DNA from: Paragonimus westermani
Taxonomy: Eukaryota > Platyhelminthes > Trematoda > Plagiorchiida > Troglotrematidae
DNA length: 64,000 bases
Assembly (NCBI GenBank): GCA_008508345.1
Contig: QNGE01003710.1
Location: 1-64,000 of the forward strand
Direction: 5' to 3'
This document shows, in pieces, positions 1 to 12,650 of the stretch; position 1 is the stretch's first letter; each line of letters starts with the position of its first letter. A model generated the notes under the pieces. The model saw nothing but the letters and a program-made list of their open reading frames with translations. It was not told the DNA's origin and ran no database searches. A program made the position numbers and the translations under genes.

Positions 1-2379
1 CCGCGATCATCTCGAACCGCTGCTACTGAATAGTGGTGTGAGTAGTATGGTGCGACCGTATCTCCTCACTACAGTAGTACTACTCCTCATTGATTCATTA
101 TCTGAGTTACAGTCTTTCTGAACCTAACAAATCCATGGCACGCTGAAGCAGTAGGGTGGAGTAACTCAATGAGACCCTTAAGATTCCACTGGACTCGAAC
201 CTGTGGCGAAGTTAGAAACATCGTTTCCTTTAAATGAATGTAGACTTCCAGATCAAAAGGCACACGTAGTGAAATGATCCTTTCCGTTCATGCATTCTCA
301 TCTCTCACAACACATACAATATACAAAGAATGCTAAGTCAAAAAATGAGAGCCAAGACCAATTCGAGCATGAAAGGCTTACCTAGTCACTGTTGGAACCA
401 GTTATTACTATTTGTGAAAAACGCTTTCAAAACCCATACTGCATGTGGCTTCGCGTCAAGTACTTAAAGTTTGACATGGTTTCCAGCTCACTACGAACGT
501 TAATCATCTTCGAATATTTGGTATGCGTTGAATTTAATTCAGGTATACGTCCTTATGTTCTGCTTTCAGGCTTCTCCACGATTTCAATTAGCCGCTTAGG
601 AACAGATTCACCTATGAGTACATCAAGACGTCTACCGGTGTAATCAATATAGTTGTGTCCGCGAGCAAAACTTAATTTGTGGATGTCGAAGTGTGCAATC
701 TGTTTAGGAGTTGGCATCAACGGTCAGAAGGACGGATGACCTGAGTAATAATAGTTTATCATCACTGAACTTCACTTTCAAAGTTGCGTTCAACATTCCA
801 AGCGCCACTCGTGTCGGATGATCATTTCTGAGCTATGCTTTCATACAGACTATCAACTGCAACAATCCAGTTGTTGGTGCCTTGTCCGTAATTTAGCTAC
901 GACGTTGGATGTTACCATCTGACAGAAATATAGACAGAAATGTTTTGTTTTTAAAACTTATCTCCCGTCGGAGGTACAGCTTTTATGATTGCAACCATCT
1001 CAAATGTGGAACAATCTGGGATTTGCCACCCATGGGGAAAGTTTATGCAAAATACAAATTCTGACCGGTCCTATATGGCCGCCCACTGAACCGAACACTG
1101 TATTGAGGTATCTGACCTGTGGAGGAGGGGTACATCCAAATAGGGCAAACTTCTACGACGGTTGTGTTCACTACACTTATGGCGAGATCCGGGAGAAGTT
1201 AACCAAAATATTTGTGACGTTGGTAATGGTGATCAGGATAAGAATGGTATAGCCCACTTATCGCATTGACACTCTTGAAATCCACTTTCCATTCAGTTTT
1301 ATTCACGTTAGTGTGAGCTGACAAAAGACGGAAGCGCGTCCACAGTTGCGTCATTAGTTTACATGCATGGATTTTTATCTAGATAAGAGTATGCAATATG
1401 TGTGCACGAAATTGGTTTATGTTCTTTCAGTCTGTTAACGGCTGGATTTGTGTTTTTCGTTCAGATAAAATGGCAACTACACTAAATCATTCTGTCTAAA
1501 AATGCATTAGTATAAAAAAACCAGTTGAAGTCAAGCAAGCACATTTGCTTCGCAGCAGTATTAATGGTTTCTAGGCTGGGAAATTTGTGTAGTGTTTATG
1601 CGATAACTTTTACACTTTAACAGTTCTCTCCAATTATTTTGCAGTCGGGTGAAGGGATAATATTCACAAGAGTTTGCTTAAGTCACATTCCTGGGTTGTG
1701 TAGATTCGACACGTCATACATTTGCGGTGTGTGTGTACTAAGTGGCGTGAATGCTTTGTGTTTATTTTCTGCGACAAAACAACCAGAGTACGGTTCATCT
1801 CAACTAGCTGACCATTGTATGTTAGGGCGTGGACTGTGTCCCCAAAATTTCAGTACCACATGCCAGGTTAAAATTAGGGTACCTGTTAGCTCACAATTAA
1901 GCCTATCCAAACTCCAGGTGCCTGGCCATATGGGAAAGCTCCGTCATTGAATTGGCAGAACTGATTACAGTACTTCTTTCCAAGTACTCCTTGTCAAGTT
2001 GTCATCCATTGGCCAGTAGCGTTGCTTTTTATGTCCTCTGCATTGCTGGAGAGATTACTAGATGACCTACGCCGGGCAACGGTTGAAGACCGTGAGCTAA
2101 TCATCAAGGAACAACATGGCCTCTCTAAGGTCTATTTACGCGTTACAAATCGGTCGATCACTCGTACCCACACGAGAAGTGCCATAAATGTGGTCTGTCT
2201 GCAGAAAGTATATAGTTACAGTCTGAATTCTCATATGCTCAAATGACTTGGGGAATATCTGACTGAATATAAGTTAGAAATCAGATCGGTCTCATGCATT
2301 CCTTAAGCATCAATCTTTGGATCCTTCTTTTTCCCACTTTTTGTTCTCGATCTACTCGGCATTGTCAAACCATCGTTGT
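1..2379. other. Stretch with no recognised gene
   Basis: Only short open frames with no family resemblance are present on either strand. I see no domain, RNA gene or complete mobile element. It lies far downstream of the 3' end of the Notch gene and is probably intergenic, or an intron of a gene outside the window. Confidence 0.5.
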
Positions 2380-2998
2380 TGCTGTATAACGATGAGACAA
2401 TGCACTGATGAGTTTCAAAATGCTCTGAATATGTGACAACCTCACAGAACTATTTCAACTGTCCATTGGAAATAAACTTTTGTTCAATGTTAGCAAATAT
2501 AAAGCCATCAAAATACACCATCAAAAGTGTATTGAATACTGCCTTAGTGATACAGAGCTACTCGTGCCAATGTGCAAAAGAGACCTAGGAGTGGTAGTGA
2601 CAGATATTTGAGTTTGTTTATAATAAGACAAGTTTGTAATAAGACATGAACAACATAGAACCAGTTGTGAAGACTTTGTGAAACAGTCCGAAAAGAACAT
2701 ACAAGTATGCCGTCCCTATCAAAAAACAGATATCGCACCTATTGAAACGGTTCTGAGATCGACCAATAGAACTACGCGGTTCAAAAGAATCGCCTCCCCC
2801 AAAGGATTTGTAGGATTAGGTAAACTCTCAGTGACTTACAGATATTTCAAGGGAGGCCTAGTTCTTGCCTACGAAATATCCACACATCCGATCCATCTAC
2901 TGGCACACTTCCTCACAGCAAATAAGAAAGAACTTCCGAGGGTTGACCCGCTGAAATTGAGTAATGAAATAGGCAGGTTACTTTGCATAGAGAACTGA
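2380..2998 (+). pseudogene. Non-LTR retrotransposon (LINE) reverse transcriptase remnant, C-terminal part
   Basis: This is a decayed piece of a LINE ORF2, the enzyme that copies the element into DNA at the target. From about 2457 one frame reads LSIGNKLLFNVSKYK and continues to KRDLGVVVTD, which matches the conserved tract after the RT palm in CR1/jockey-like LINEs (W-x-F-N-x-x-K-C-x ... K-D-L-G-V-x-V). A second open part (2678-2998) contains RPYQKTDIAPIETVLRS and YRYFKGGLVLAYEI, resembling the usual R-P-x-L-x-x-D-I-x-x-I-E-x-V-Q-R and Y-R-R-x-R-G-D motifs nearer the C-terminus. The two parts lie in different frames and the upstream palm with the catalytic F/Y-A-D-D is not recognisable. This is therefore a 5'-truncated, frame-broken copy. 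The clade is not certain. Confidence 0.7.
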
Positions 2999-5900
2999 TT
3001 TACAGTTAAGGATTGTTCACATAGTGGAGCGTATTGTCCAACTCTATGGTCACTTGAAACATTACTTGATCCACATATACGTGAGAGAAAACCTACACTG
3101 CAAGCTTTCTAACTGCAATTCTGACCCATTCCCACACGTCAGACAGAACGTTGATTCAGTGTGTTTTAATGCACAACATTAATGTGATTGCACGTCAGTA
3201 GCATCGTTAAGGTTTCCTTATATTCACCGCTGTTCACGTTTTCTTTACGTCTGAATACCGTTTACCGCAATTTTCTTCGACCAACACAAAGGCAGGAACG
3301 CACAGGCAGAGGTCTCTCCATAGCCTGTAACAACTCATCAGTCTATGCTATCCATGCGGGGAGTCCACTGTCATCAGTCCAAACCACAGATAATCCTCTT
3401 CGTTTTCTAACGTTTTGGCTCTGGAGTTGAGTTGATGTTAGCGCCTAGTGAATAAACTCCTGTTGGTAGTAACTAGATTGCCCATTCAAATCCCAGGTCG
3501 CTTGCATCCTTTCGGAGAACGGAAACCAGGACGAAACTGGTCATAGTGGAGTGTTTGCTTACGTGAGTCCATCGAGGCACAAAATATGCCGCGCTTTTTA
3601 AAGACACTCAACATTATTTCGTTATCAATGTAAAGGTTTAAGAAAGACATAAAAATCAGGGAAAATTGGTTCGTCAGGTCATATCTTGTTCAACAGTCAC
3701 AGTTGCTAACGGAATGAGAATTATAGATTTCTGACGCATTCTCATGCACCTCACAAATGACTGTTTGTGTGAGAATCCTCAACTTCTCACGGACCACAAT
3801 ACTTGCTGTGTTCTATGCATTGTAGTCCAATCCCTTGACTTATTTTTATCGAGATTAGGATCGGGCCTCGAGAACAATTAGATCGAGACGGGGTTAGAAT
3901 CGCTGCAAACGGCTTAAATCAACTTGACCAAACTATGAGCCAAGAGTCACCTCAGGCAACAAGTATTCCACTCCGGTTGCAAAACGTTGCCAGGTTCCTA
4001 GTCTTACTGTGTTTCAGGAAGTCTGCAAAAGTAACAATCAGCGGTCCGTGCCGCTCAAACGGAACATTAAAATTGGTTGCCACTTCCCGATATCATTCGA
4101 CATGATATGCTCCTGCTAACGTCCAACTAACCGATGGCCTTGAACAGAGGTCACTCAAACAATCGATGTAAATAGGTAGATTTTCGTGAATGCAAAGGAA
4201 ACCACTTGAGAATGAGAGCGGTACTGTCTTCCTCATAGTTCGGTCCCACCTGGTTAACCGACACATATGAAGACTGGCTATATGTTTTGTCTACAGACGT
4301 TGAACGCGCACGTATGACTTGTTCAGACTGAACACTGGAAACCATCAATTGTACACGGATTCACATCACTCCTGAAAAACCTAACACTCAAGTTGCTAGA
4401 CGATTGTCATGCATAATATTGAAACCTGTTTCTATAACATATTCCAATTAATGCCTTTCTGAGATTCACTAACCAACTGTAGTCTGTAACCCAAATAATA
4501 TCGTTACATCAGAGTTTGTTGAAATTAGTCACCGATGGCTCACTATGTTCTAGTAACGCATGCTCATGTGTAAGATTCAAACGCAGAATAATCTGTCAAA
4601 ACCATGCTTCCCCCAACATGATCCTAGTTTCTCGCACCGGTGAATGGTTCCGCTCACTGTCACCTTAAGCCACCAGCGCGAGTGCCAAGGCTGTGGAATA
4701 CTCGTCGTCTAATTGCACATTGTGAGCACCTCAGGGGTTCTGTAATGCAGCGTTTCGATCCACCTCGTCCCGCACTGTGTTCTTGGGTTTATCGCAACAT
4801 AAACTCATTAGTAATAGATGGAGTGTGTTTATGGGGGAAGATGCGTTAGCAACAAGCGATTGGACACATGGTTGCGCGCGACCAGTGTAACTCGCTAACT
4901 CACTTGCTGCATAAACTGTTAGGAGTGAAGCTGGAGGATATTAACTATGTTGCTGTTCCACATTGATCTACAGTCTCCATTAAGTCATCGATACCCGATT
5001 GAAACAAGTTGCATGTGAGTCAGTATTTTATGTCTTACTACTCGGTGGCAGGGAATTCCTATTTGTAACAATTTCAGGTAGGTTTATTCGTGAACAGTTT
5101 CCTGAGTTTTAGTTGATAGGTACTTTTGTGAAACTTTGGGTGCTCTTACAGGCTGTACTGTGGGGTTTGTGTCTCTTGGGTCCTAAATATGCACAGTTGG
5201 CGTGTAATCGTTAACCCAGTGACCTACTACCGAGATTTCTATACGATTTATAAAATATCTTCTTTTATTGGTAATGAGATTACAAAAGCACTAGAACAAC
5301 CACTTTCATTAATCGATTAACGTATGCGAGGATTCTGTCAATCTGTTAGAAACAAAGGTTCTCAAGCACTCATTCTGTAGCAAGCTGGGGTATTTTGATA
5401 CCAACTGTGCGTATGGTACCCTGATTGAACAGTTAAACGCTTCCTATCAAACTACGGATAACTGAGAAGGCTACCAAGTGTATGTCCGCCTGAGAGTGTT
5501 ACAAATCGTGACTGTACGTTACATCTCTTGTCTTAACATTACTGAGACGAAAAACTTGGATACCGTTTCCTACTCAACTACTAGTGGGAAACCCATAGCA
5601 GCTAGCATGAGAGATAATATTCAGAATATTCGGTTGCCTGATCGGCACAAAATCCCTAGAGAATCGGTGCGACTTCTAAAAATCATTCGAACAGGTCATT
5701 TTTCCACATGGAGAATTGGGTTTATTTCTCAATTGCCCTAAGTGACTGTCTGAGTGTAAAGTGACTTCTTTAACTAATGTGGTCCAATACGATGAGTACA
5801 GAAAACACCGAGTTTATCCCAATTTACGCATTGTAAGCCAGATTTTCAAAAGTTTTCCTTATATTTATCAAGGCAACTTAACATTTTAAGTCAATCAATA

Positions 5901-8535
5901 GACTGTACTAGGCAGAAGAAATTTTTGAACATTTTTCACAATTCAGTCAACTTGCTGCAGTTCAGTTAATTCAATTTTGTCTACTTCAACACATGGTTAC
6001 CACATTTTCATAAAAATCATTGTCGGCCGTCGCCGTTGTCTAGCTGCCGTACAAGTCATAACAGCAAGAACGAATCTGAATTTAATGATTATGGGGAGTC
6101 AAGGAATTGAAATTGCTCTCTTCAAATTCACTGATCTACACTCAAGCAATTTGGAGCAATGCGTTCAAAGCCTGTCAAGCAGGAAACCTAGTCATAATGT
6201 TGAGCGTGGGAATCTGTACATGACTGATCCGTTACTGCCTTCGTTGGACAGACTTAGTAAACAGTTTTAGTCTGCCGAAAACTCACCTGAAAAGGATAGC
6301 TGGCCAGCCAACTGTTCCCGTAAACCACAGTAGTCTCTAATATTTTCCATCACATGTAGGATGGATCAAGAGGATCCAATTCAGGGGGTCAAACATGGCT
6401 TGCCACTTCCAACTTACTATCGTCTACATTTGTTTCTCTATGACAGGCTATCGAGTGGCCATCACAAACTCTATACCAATGAGCTGCACGTCCAACACAG
6501 TTCATGGTGTCGTAACAACAGCAAACATTCGATACAATAAGAAACACGAGGAAAATTAATCAACTGTTTGAAAGCCAAGCATATCTACTAAGTAAACAAA
6601 ATGTTTATTGTAAATGTCTACAAGCCTGATAACATTATGCAACCTATTTACCACTGAGCCCACAATACACATATGGATTTATCACGTTCGCCATGGAGTG
6701 TATGGTACGTTGTGGTTAAGTACACATTTTTGGGGTAGGTAGCATACGTTTCACCTTGAAGCTTCCGAAACACTTTCCAACTCGCTGTTAGTTTTGTGAA
6801 CAGCATTGAAACGCGAGAAACCAGACCGCTTCTGCTCTGTAACCAATCTCAGAATATAAGTTCCTGGCATAATGACAAGATTTTACTAATGCTTTTATAA
6901 TCTATGATCAATCTTGCGATCATGTTTTCCAAAATTTTCATACCACCACACAGCGGCCTTCATGTCCTCAAACGACTCACTTGTTTTCAAAAACTTGCCA
7001 CACGGAGCAACTACTCGACAACTAACTTCATTCCTACAATTGTTGTGTAACATCTGATGCCTCTCAATTTCCTCTGCGCAAAGTCAAGTCAACTTGGTTT
7101 CTTTAGCGAAGAATTTTTGTGTAAAGCTGCCGCTTAGTTTTTTTAATTTTGTATAAATTACTGAAAGAATTATCCTCTTGTGCTCAATTTTATAATAAGA
7201 TCTCATTTTACAAATGTCCGATTTTATACTTCATTTGTGATTTCCACAAGGAATCACGTGATCGCGGAACACAATAAAATGCATAATGATGCCGTTTACA
7301 AACCTCTATTGGTTAATTGGTTAAATATTAGTTTCATTTATGAAGATCAGTAAGCTTGCAATCTGTGGTGTTTATTGAGATGATTTTATTGCATACAACG
7401 TTTTTGGGAGTAATGATGTTTTTTACCAAATCTGGTATCCGAAGTTCCTACTGAAATAATCAACACATACTTTCCTAAACGACAAATAATGTATAATGTA
7501 GAAGATAGGTTGATTATTAACTCTTATTCAGTCACAACTGCCTACAGCTCGTTTTTTCCCAGAGCAACTGGGATTAGTTACGAAACGGTGTACTGAAGAG
7601 AAACTTTCTACTCAAACTACGTACTCCTCTAGAAAAAACCGAATGTAAATTTTCGAATAATAGAATGTTGGCATTAATGAACGAAATGTTATCTGCATAT
7701 CAGTCACACTACAATACAAAATCGTTTCAACTATGGTGCTCGTCATGTGCTGTTATTCTAACAGTTGAATTAGTCCGGAAACGAAACGAAACATTTTTTA
7801 GCTGTATAGCTTTGATTGACATACGGCATGTAATTTCATTGAATTGGTTGATATTGAGTAAGTATATAGGCTCATTCCCAAAAATTCAAAATATATGTCC
7901 GTTAGTAGACAGTGACGAACTTTGAATGGGCAGTGAGCAAAAACACCGTAGATAGTGACCATTTCATTTAAACAGTAACTCAGAAAGGTGTAAAAAAATG
8001 TTGTCCAGAATTGGACAATATTTGTACAGTTTTTTCAGTCGAAGCATTGAGTAATATTTTGCAGAGCACAAGGCTTCCTGATTGTTTGATTAACGAATAA
8101 ACCAATAACCTGCGCGGATAAAATTGAATGGTTTGTAACTCTTATCTGAATGTAAATGACATTTTTCTATAAGTTGACTTGCAAGCCATTAAAAATCATT
8201 TTCATTCCTTTTATGGTCAGATCGACACGTTTATTTCTTACTAAATGCCCTACCGCCGAGGTTAGCTTGATTATTTTGAGAGAGAAATGAGATATGTGGC
8301 AACGTTGACAAAGCACATTACATTCTTTCCATGAAAGTTTTACAAAATTCATTACCATTTCTAACACGAGTAATACCTGTTTTTTTTTTAGTCTTTTCGA
8401 AACTGTTGGTGAAGTCTTGATGTTGTTAACACCGTCCGGTAATTTGTTTTCGCGAAATGAGTGCAGACAACCACCGACATGATCAACTAATCCTGAAGGT
8501 GTCTATCCTATGGCTAGTTATTCGAAATAGACCCG
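2999..8535. other. Stretch with no recognised gene
   Basis: About 5.5 kb without a convincing coding region. The longest open frames (about 60-97 codons) show no domain and lack codon-like composition. 6.9-8.4 kb is notably AT-rich. No RNA gene or complete repeat was recognised. Confidence 0.5.
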
Positions 8536-9551
8536 AAACACTGGGTTTCCTTTGACAATTTCATTAATGGCGGTTTAAAAGTAGCATAACTTGACAGCCG
8601 CATGCGATCGTGATGAAGCAGACTTTAGTTTGTGCTTGATGATCGCTTTTGAATGGTAGAAATGAAAATATTTCTTTTGAGCTGTTTAAGCTGACTGATC
8701 GTACTTGTTCATCATGTTTTGAATTTTCTGTGAACTTTTTAGGATATCCATTCGAAGTGACTCTTTTTCGTAGCACCTCCTACCATGCTTGCAGCTTATC
8801 AAGGATGCAAATACGTCTAACCGTAGGAAATAGGGTCACGACTAAACCAAGCTTGCATTGCATTAGAACATTAGTGGGGGAGTGAAAATTTTACTCCCCG
8901 CCCCAACCCATGTTGCTTTGCGATGGACCGATCGTTGTAATGTTCCACCCTAATGCCTAGTGATGAATACATCTAAGAAATCTAAACTAATGTTTGACTC
9001 CATTCCGTGAGAAAAAGTTAGTTTCGGGTGAATGGATTCAAGAAGGCTAAAAGCACAAATCAATACCCGTAAATATCAAAATATTATCACTATACTGTTT
9101 GAACACTAAGACTATGACAGTACTATCTGGAAGCTGCTTTTCTCTCATTCCCATGAAGATATCGGCTAATGTTGGGCCTAACAGACTCCCTATAGCTACT
9201 CCGTCTGTTTGTGTTTAAAAAATCCTCAAAAATTCAACCGGGCGTTCTCCGTACACAGTACACACGAGATATTTGAGATAAACAAGTGGAATACTTCTGA
9301 CAAGAAATAAAACCACACAACAACTCAGTTTTTTCACGATGAGAAATACTTGCGAAAAGCATTCAACATCAATCCACTGCCTAGCTTGAGAACCCATCAA
9401 CACGTCTTCCACTGTTTCTGCTAGTTCGACAATACCCTTTAGACAAGAGGGAGACAAGATTCCGCCAATGGGATCCAGTATGTGGACTAGCCATTGAGCA
9501 ATTTTATGGTATGCTGAATTGTTCATCCGCAAAGTTGGTGCATCCCTGCTG
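8536..9551 (-). pseudogene. Decayed Penelope-like element, internally deleted
   Basis: This is an old copy of the same family as the intact element at 20309-22351. At 9460-9551 the minus strand encodes MNNSAYHKIAQWLVHILDPI and then ELAETVE, matching the start of the RT of the intact copy. 9125-9210 corresponds to the MGSPLGPTLADIF region, 8890-9050 to the segment after the palm, and 8600-8776 to the NGYPKKF...FLPFK linker. The GIY-YIG domain is missing: at about 8570 the copy jumps from the linker directly to the 3' terminal sequence ending in ...CCCAGTGTTT (minus strand), which the intact copy shares. Many frameshifts and stops are present. The copy appears 5'-truncated, and I could not find its target duplication. 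Confidence 0.85.
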
Positions 9552-11077
9552 TGTACATACCAGTTTGGCTGCAAGGCGTAAATAAACAATAACTTAAGGC
9601 CATTTGACCGTGGAATTTCGTTTCATATAATCCAAAACACTCTCAGATTAACTTGTGGGTTGTTGGCCACAATTTCGAGAAAACTTACTGGAAACAATAA
9701 GTGAATATGTGTGAGTATTTTATGTTTACCAGATGGACAAACCGAACTGACGACAACGTAACCGAAATTACCAACTTGATGTCGCGTAACATTATTGACT
9801 ACGACAACCGATATAGTGCAACCAGGAAAGCAGGATTGTTCAGTAAGAATTTCATTCGCATAGTCAACTATAGAGCAACACGAACTACTGTAATTTTCCA
9901 ACGTGCTTGAACAACTTATCTCAAGTTATGTTATTTTTCTATCTAGTACTTGAACAATGCATGCCATTTTCTGGGATAATAACTAGACAAACTTAGATGA
10001 AGGCCAACCCAGGTTCCAGGTAGATTCGAGCCAGTAACGGAAACAACATGATCAATCATCACAAGCATTCTGTCGGCTGAGCCATGAAGGTACGTTTTTC
10101 ACTATCAAAATGTTTGATTTATAAACTGATTTGACCACAAGGAGCTAGGGCGTCTAGCAGTTGGTGTTTTCAATTTACAAACTGCTACTGTTGTTGTGTC
10201 CTCTGTATCTGTCATAGTGCGTGAAAATACATGATATTTTCGTGGCCTGTGTCACATCGGCCTTCAAATTTTTCTACTGACTGTGAGCGGCCACGTCAGC
10301 ATGGAATTTTGGGGACACTAAGTTAAATCTAAATGTATTATTCTAATACGTAGACGTAGAAAGCCTGGGAGAATCCCGTAACTCGTTGCGTGCTTTAGCT
10401 GTAGTTGGGAACATCGCAGGTGGCCACCATCGTATGCATTATAGAGGGCATCACGTCCGGGTGAGTTTAATTTTCCGGTTCCAGAGGGTGGCTGGGAAAC
10501 AAGATAGTGAAATGGTTAGGATGAGTTACCGCATAGAGCCCAAATATAAAATATGATGACTTGACAACCAGCGTCATTCATTACGAGATCCGCGACTCAA
10601 AGGCGTATCAGTCTGAAAATGCGGCACATCACGAGACCACGTTGAAAGTGAATCTGAGATGCGGCTGCTATTTTCTAACGCTCATCCGCACTACTCGGTC
10701 CAAGGAATTAAATGTCTTCTTATGGATGCTGCCGAAACGCAATCAATAAATTAACCCTGGTAGTAGATGTGTCTGGAATACTCCCATTTACTTCGGAGGT
10801 AATCGATACAAACACAAGTGGTTCATAGGACGGAAGTCATTCTAGTTCTCGGAACATCAAACATGTTCAGTCGATGTAACTAACTAAGCACTGGTAAAAA
10901 GGCCGCATTAGCTTAGACGCAAACGTTCAGAGTCAAATCGCTCCCTTCTCTGGTCTACCAACAATCCTATAGCCTCAGTAATCACACGTCACGAAGTATC
11001 GGCAAATTTTCCGCTGACCATTTACTTCCAATTCAGTCTAACTTGAAATGAAGTATTTGTTAATTACTCATGAGTAG
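9552..11077. other. Stretch with no recognised gene; one tRNA-derived repeat fragment inside
   Basis: No coding region was recognised. It contains the S2 repeat fragment near 10.02-10.09 kb, listed separately. The remainder has no feature I can support. Confidence 0.45.
10015..10095 (-). repeat. tRNA-derived SINE fragment (S2 type)
   Basis: On the minus strand an A-box-like TGGCTCAGCCGACAGAATGC is followed about 40 nt later by a B-box-like ACTGGCTCGAATCTACC. This is the spacing of an internal RNA polymerase III promoter in a tRNA-derived SINE. It resembles the copies at 47.3-48.8 kb. No tRNA cloverleaf can be drawn, so it is a repeat and not a tRNA gene. Confidence 0.55.
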
Positions 11078-11268
11078 TCGGGGATTTGGTTTTATTTTCA
11101 AGTTGACCATCACTCACATTTGATCGCAGCGTTCGCATTCAGATAGACTTTCCAGCCAGCCTCATTCGAAAAGAAGCACTAGACTCGAGTTTCGCTCTCA
11201 TTAGAGCTCGTCAGTAGTGCATATCCTTGCCACGGCCGCGATTTGAACTCCGGCCGTTCCAATCATGA
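11078..11268 (-). repeat. S1 repeat (tRNA-derived, hammerhead-like), minus copy
   Basis: Read on the minus strand this copy starts inside the pol III head (the B-box region GGAGTTCAAATCGCGGCCGT at 11236-11255). It then runs through the ribozyme-like core (11140-11230) and into the common tail that ends near GGGGATTTGG type sequence. The A-box half is missing because the copy is interrupted at 11268, where a second S1 unit begins in the opposite orientation. Relatives are at 11.4, 12.3, 14.2, 24.7, 38.0 and 53.7 kb. Confidence 0.8.
11140..11230 (-). ncRNA. Hammerhead-ribozyme-like motif in S1 repeat (best copy)
   Basis: Minus strand, 5' to 3'. CTGACGA at 11215-11209 fits the C-U-G-A-N-G-A core. 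The perfect 5-bp stem II GCTCT/AGAGC with loop AATG follows, then GAAAC, which supplies G12-A13-A14-A15.1 and C15.2. A long imperfect hairpin (stem III) closes through ACT/AGT next to the core and TCTAG/CTGGA further out. GTC at 11148-11146 supplies C17. Stem I is weaker: TA/TA beside the core, then a bulge, then GCA/TGC. The order of parts matches a type I hammerhead, as in schistosome Sm-alpha repeats. Self-cleavage is inferred and untested. Confidence 0.6.
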
Positions 11269-11625
11269 GTAATCTAAATTATCGCCTCGAAGGTTTAATG
11301 AGTTCAGTGATCTCGACCTGTCTCGGAAATCCTAATCGCGGGGTTACCGATTGGAGCTAACAGGCAGTAACTGTGTCTCCTCTCGAGACGATCGGGCAAC
11401 CTGATCATTGCTCACAAGCGAGAGTGGTTGAGCGTTCAGATTTGATAATTCGGTCGTGCCTAATGCGAGGTGAATGGCGCAGTGGTTAACACGGTTGCCT
11501 CATGATTGGAATGGCCGGAGTTCAAATCCCGGCCGTGGTAAGGATATGCACTACTGATTAGCTCTAATGAGAGCGAAACTCGAGTCTAGTGCTTCTTTTC
11601 GAAAGAAGCTGGCTGGAAAGTCTAT
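11143..11625. repeat. Inverted pair of S1 repeats, 126-bp arms with 231-bp spacer
   Basis: The left arm 11143-11268 is the near-perfect reverse complement of the right arm 11500-11625. Differences include G versus C in the B-box region and CTGACGA versus CTGATTA. Each arm contains the pol III B-box and the ribozyme-like core. The spacer is the S1 linker plus the A-box half of the right copy. Confidence 0.85.
11269..11625 (+). repeat. S1 repeat, plus copy with complete A- and B-boxes
   Basis: 11269-11440 is the linker found between S1 heads in the dimers at 38 and 53.7 kb. The head follows: an A-box-like TGGCGCAGTGGTTAACACGG at about 11475-11494 and a B-box-like GGAGTTCAAATCCCGGCC at about 11517-11534. 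The core CTGATTA (11554-11560) has T in place of the invariant G8, but the 5-bp stem II, GAAAC, hairpin and GTC are all kept. This copy would therefore be expected to be inactive as a ribozyme. Confidence 0.8.
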
Positions 11626-12279
11626 TTGTTAATTATCAGCCTGAAAATTAACGCCGAGAACAGATATAGGTGTAAGAAAATGCATCCGTATTAGGCTCGA
11701 GACTTGGTTAACATTCACTCATTTAGGTTGTAACTTGCCGGTTAGACGATCTCAAACCTGTGCCATTTGTTTGTGCAGTAACACTGAAATGGTTCTGAAA
11801 TTCCGGTTCCCTGATTCATTCTAAGCCAATCTTCTAGTTGCATTTCTTAGTATTCAAATGTATGTATGGTGGAGAAAGAACAAAAGTGAATAATTTGATG
11901 TTCTCTCACTGTAATCCGATCCGGTCCGAGCACAACTGAACGTGTTCATGTTGTTGACAGACCAGATATTCGATACGGATGCCACACACTCATTCAAACG
12001 GCCCAGAATAGCAAAGTGTAATTACTGTCTAATCCATCAGTTTGCCATCAGAACAATTTGAAAATAAAAGCGGATTGTGACTGTAAATTGTACTGGTGGT
12101 TGAAGAATTGCCAAACTTGTGTTTCTGAGTGACTTCTACAGTGGAACAGCCGACTGTATAGAATGAGCCTGTCTATTCAGTAATAGTTTAGTTAAACTGT
12201 GATCTTTTCAGTTGTTTACCTACACATCCAGTTGTTTACCTACACATCCGGCATAAGCTGATTTAGCCAAGACTTCATA

Positions 12280-12440
12280 TATGATGATTTAGTCGTGCCT
12301 AATGTGAGTTCAACGACACACTGACCAGCACGGTTGCCTAATGAAAACGGCCAGAGTTCTAGTCCCAGCCGTGGAAAGGATATACCCTACTGAATAGTTC
12401 TAGTGCTTGTTGTCTAAAGGGGCGCCTGGACAGGCTATAG
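12280..12440 (+). repeat. S1 repeat, degenerate copy
   Basis: It shares the entry sequence (TAGTCGTGCCTAATGTGAG type), an A-box remnant, CAGCACGGTTGCC and the B-box region GGCCAGAGTTCTAGTCC. The ribozyme-like segment is damaged: CTACTGAATAG runs directly into TTCTAGTGCTTG, so stem II and GAAA are lost. It lies immediately upstream of a Penelope-like RT fragment. Confidence 0.7.
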
Positions 12441-12484
12441 GGATGCGAAAGCTATAGTCATTCTTGGGTGATCCTCAACCTGTA

Positions 12485-12650
12485 CGTTTTGCAGACTCAG
12501 AAATTACTAGAAATTTTTAACAAGGCTGACAGCAGCATTACATTCAGTTTGGAGGAGGAAGCTAGTGGGACACTGCCTTTTCTTGACTTGGCACTGACAC
12601 GCAGACCAGAAAGTTTACTAGACAGATGCGTGGTTAAGAAGAAAAGATTT
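12485..12650 (+). pseudogene. Penelope-like reverse transcriptase fragment
   Basis: One frame reads LLEIFNKADSSITFSLEEE followed by LPFLDLALTRR. This matches the tract just after the YVDD motif in Penelope-like RTs (compare FNLLNSIHPNLSLSHEKE and LAFLDVLITR in the intact copy at 20.3-22.4 kb). No YVDD or GIY-YIG is found next to it. It belongs to a family different from the intact copy because it is a poor match at the nucleotide level. It is a short relic. Confidence 0.7.

Noticed and set aside
1836..1870. Dispersed repeat shared with 10275-10320 (minus)
   Set aside because: Only about 14 bases (GTGTCCCCAAAATT) match well, which is too short to define a repeat by eye.
2405..2425. CTGATGA as another hammerhead core
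   Set aside because: No stem II and no GAAA follow. The match is isolated inside a LINE remnant.
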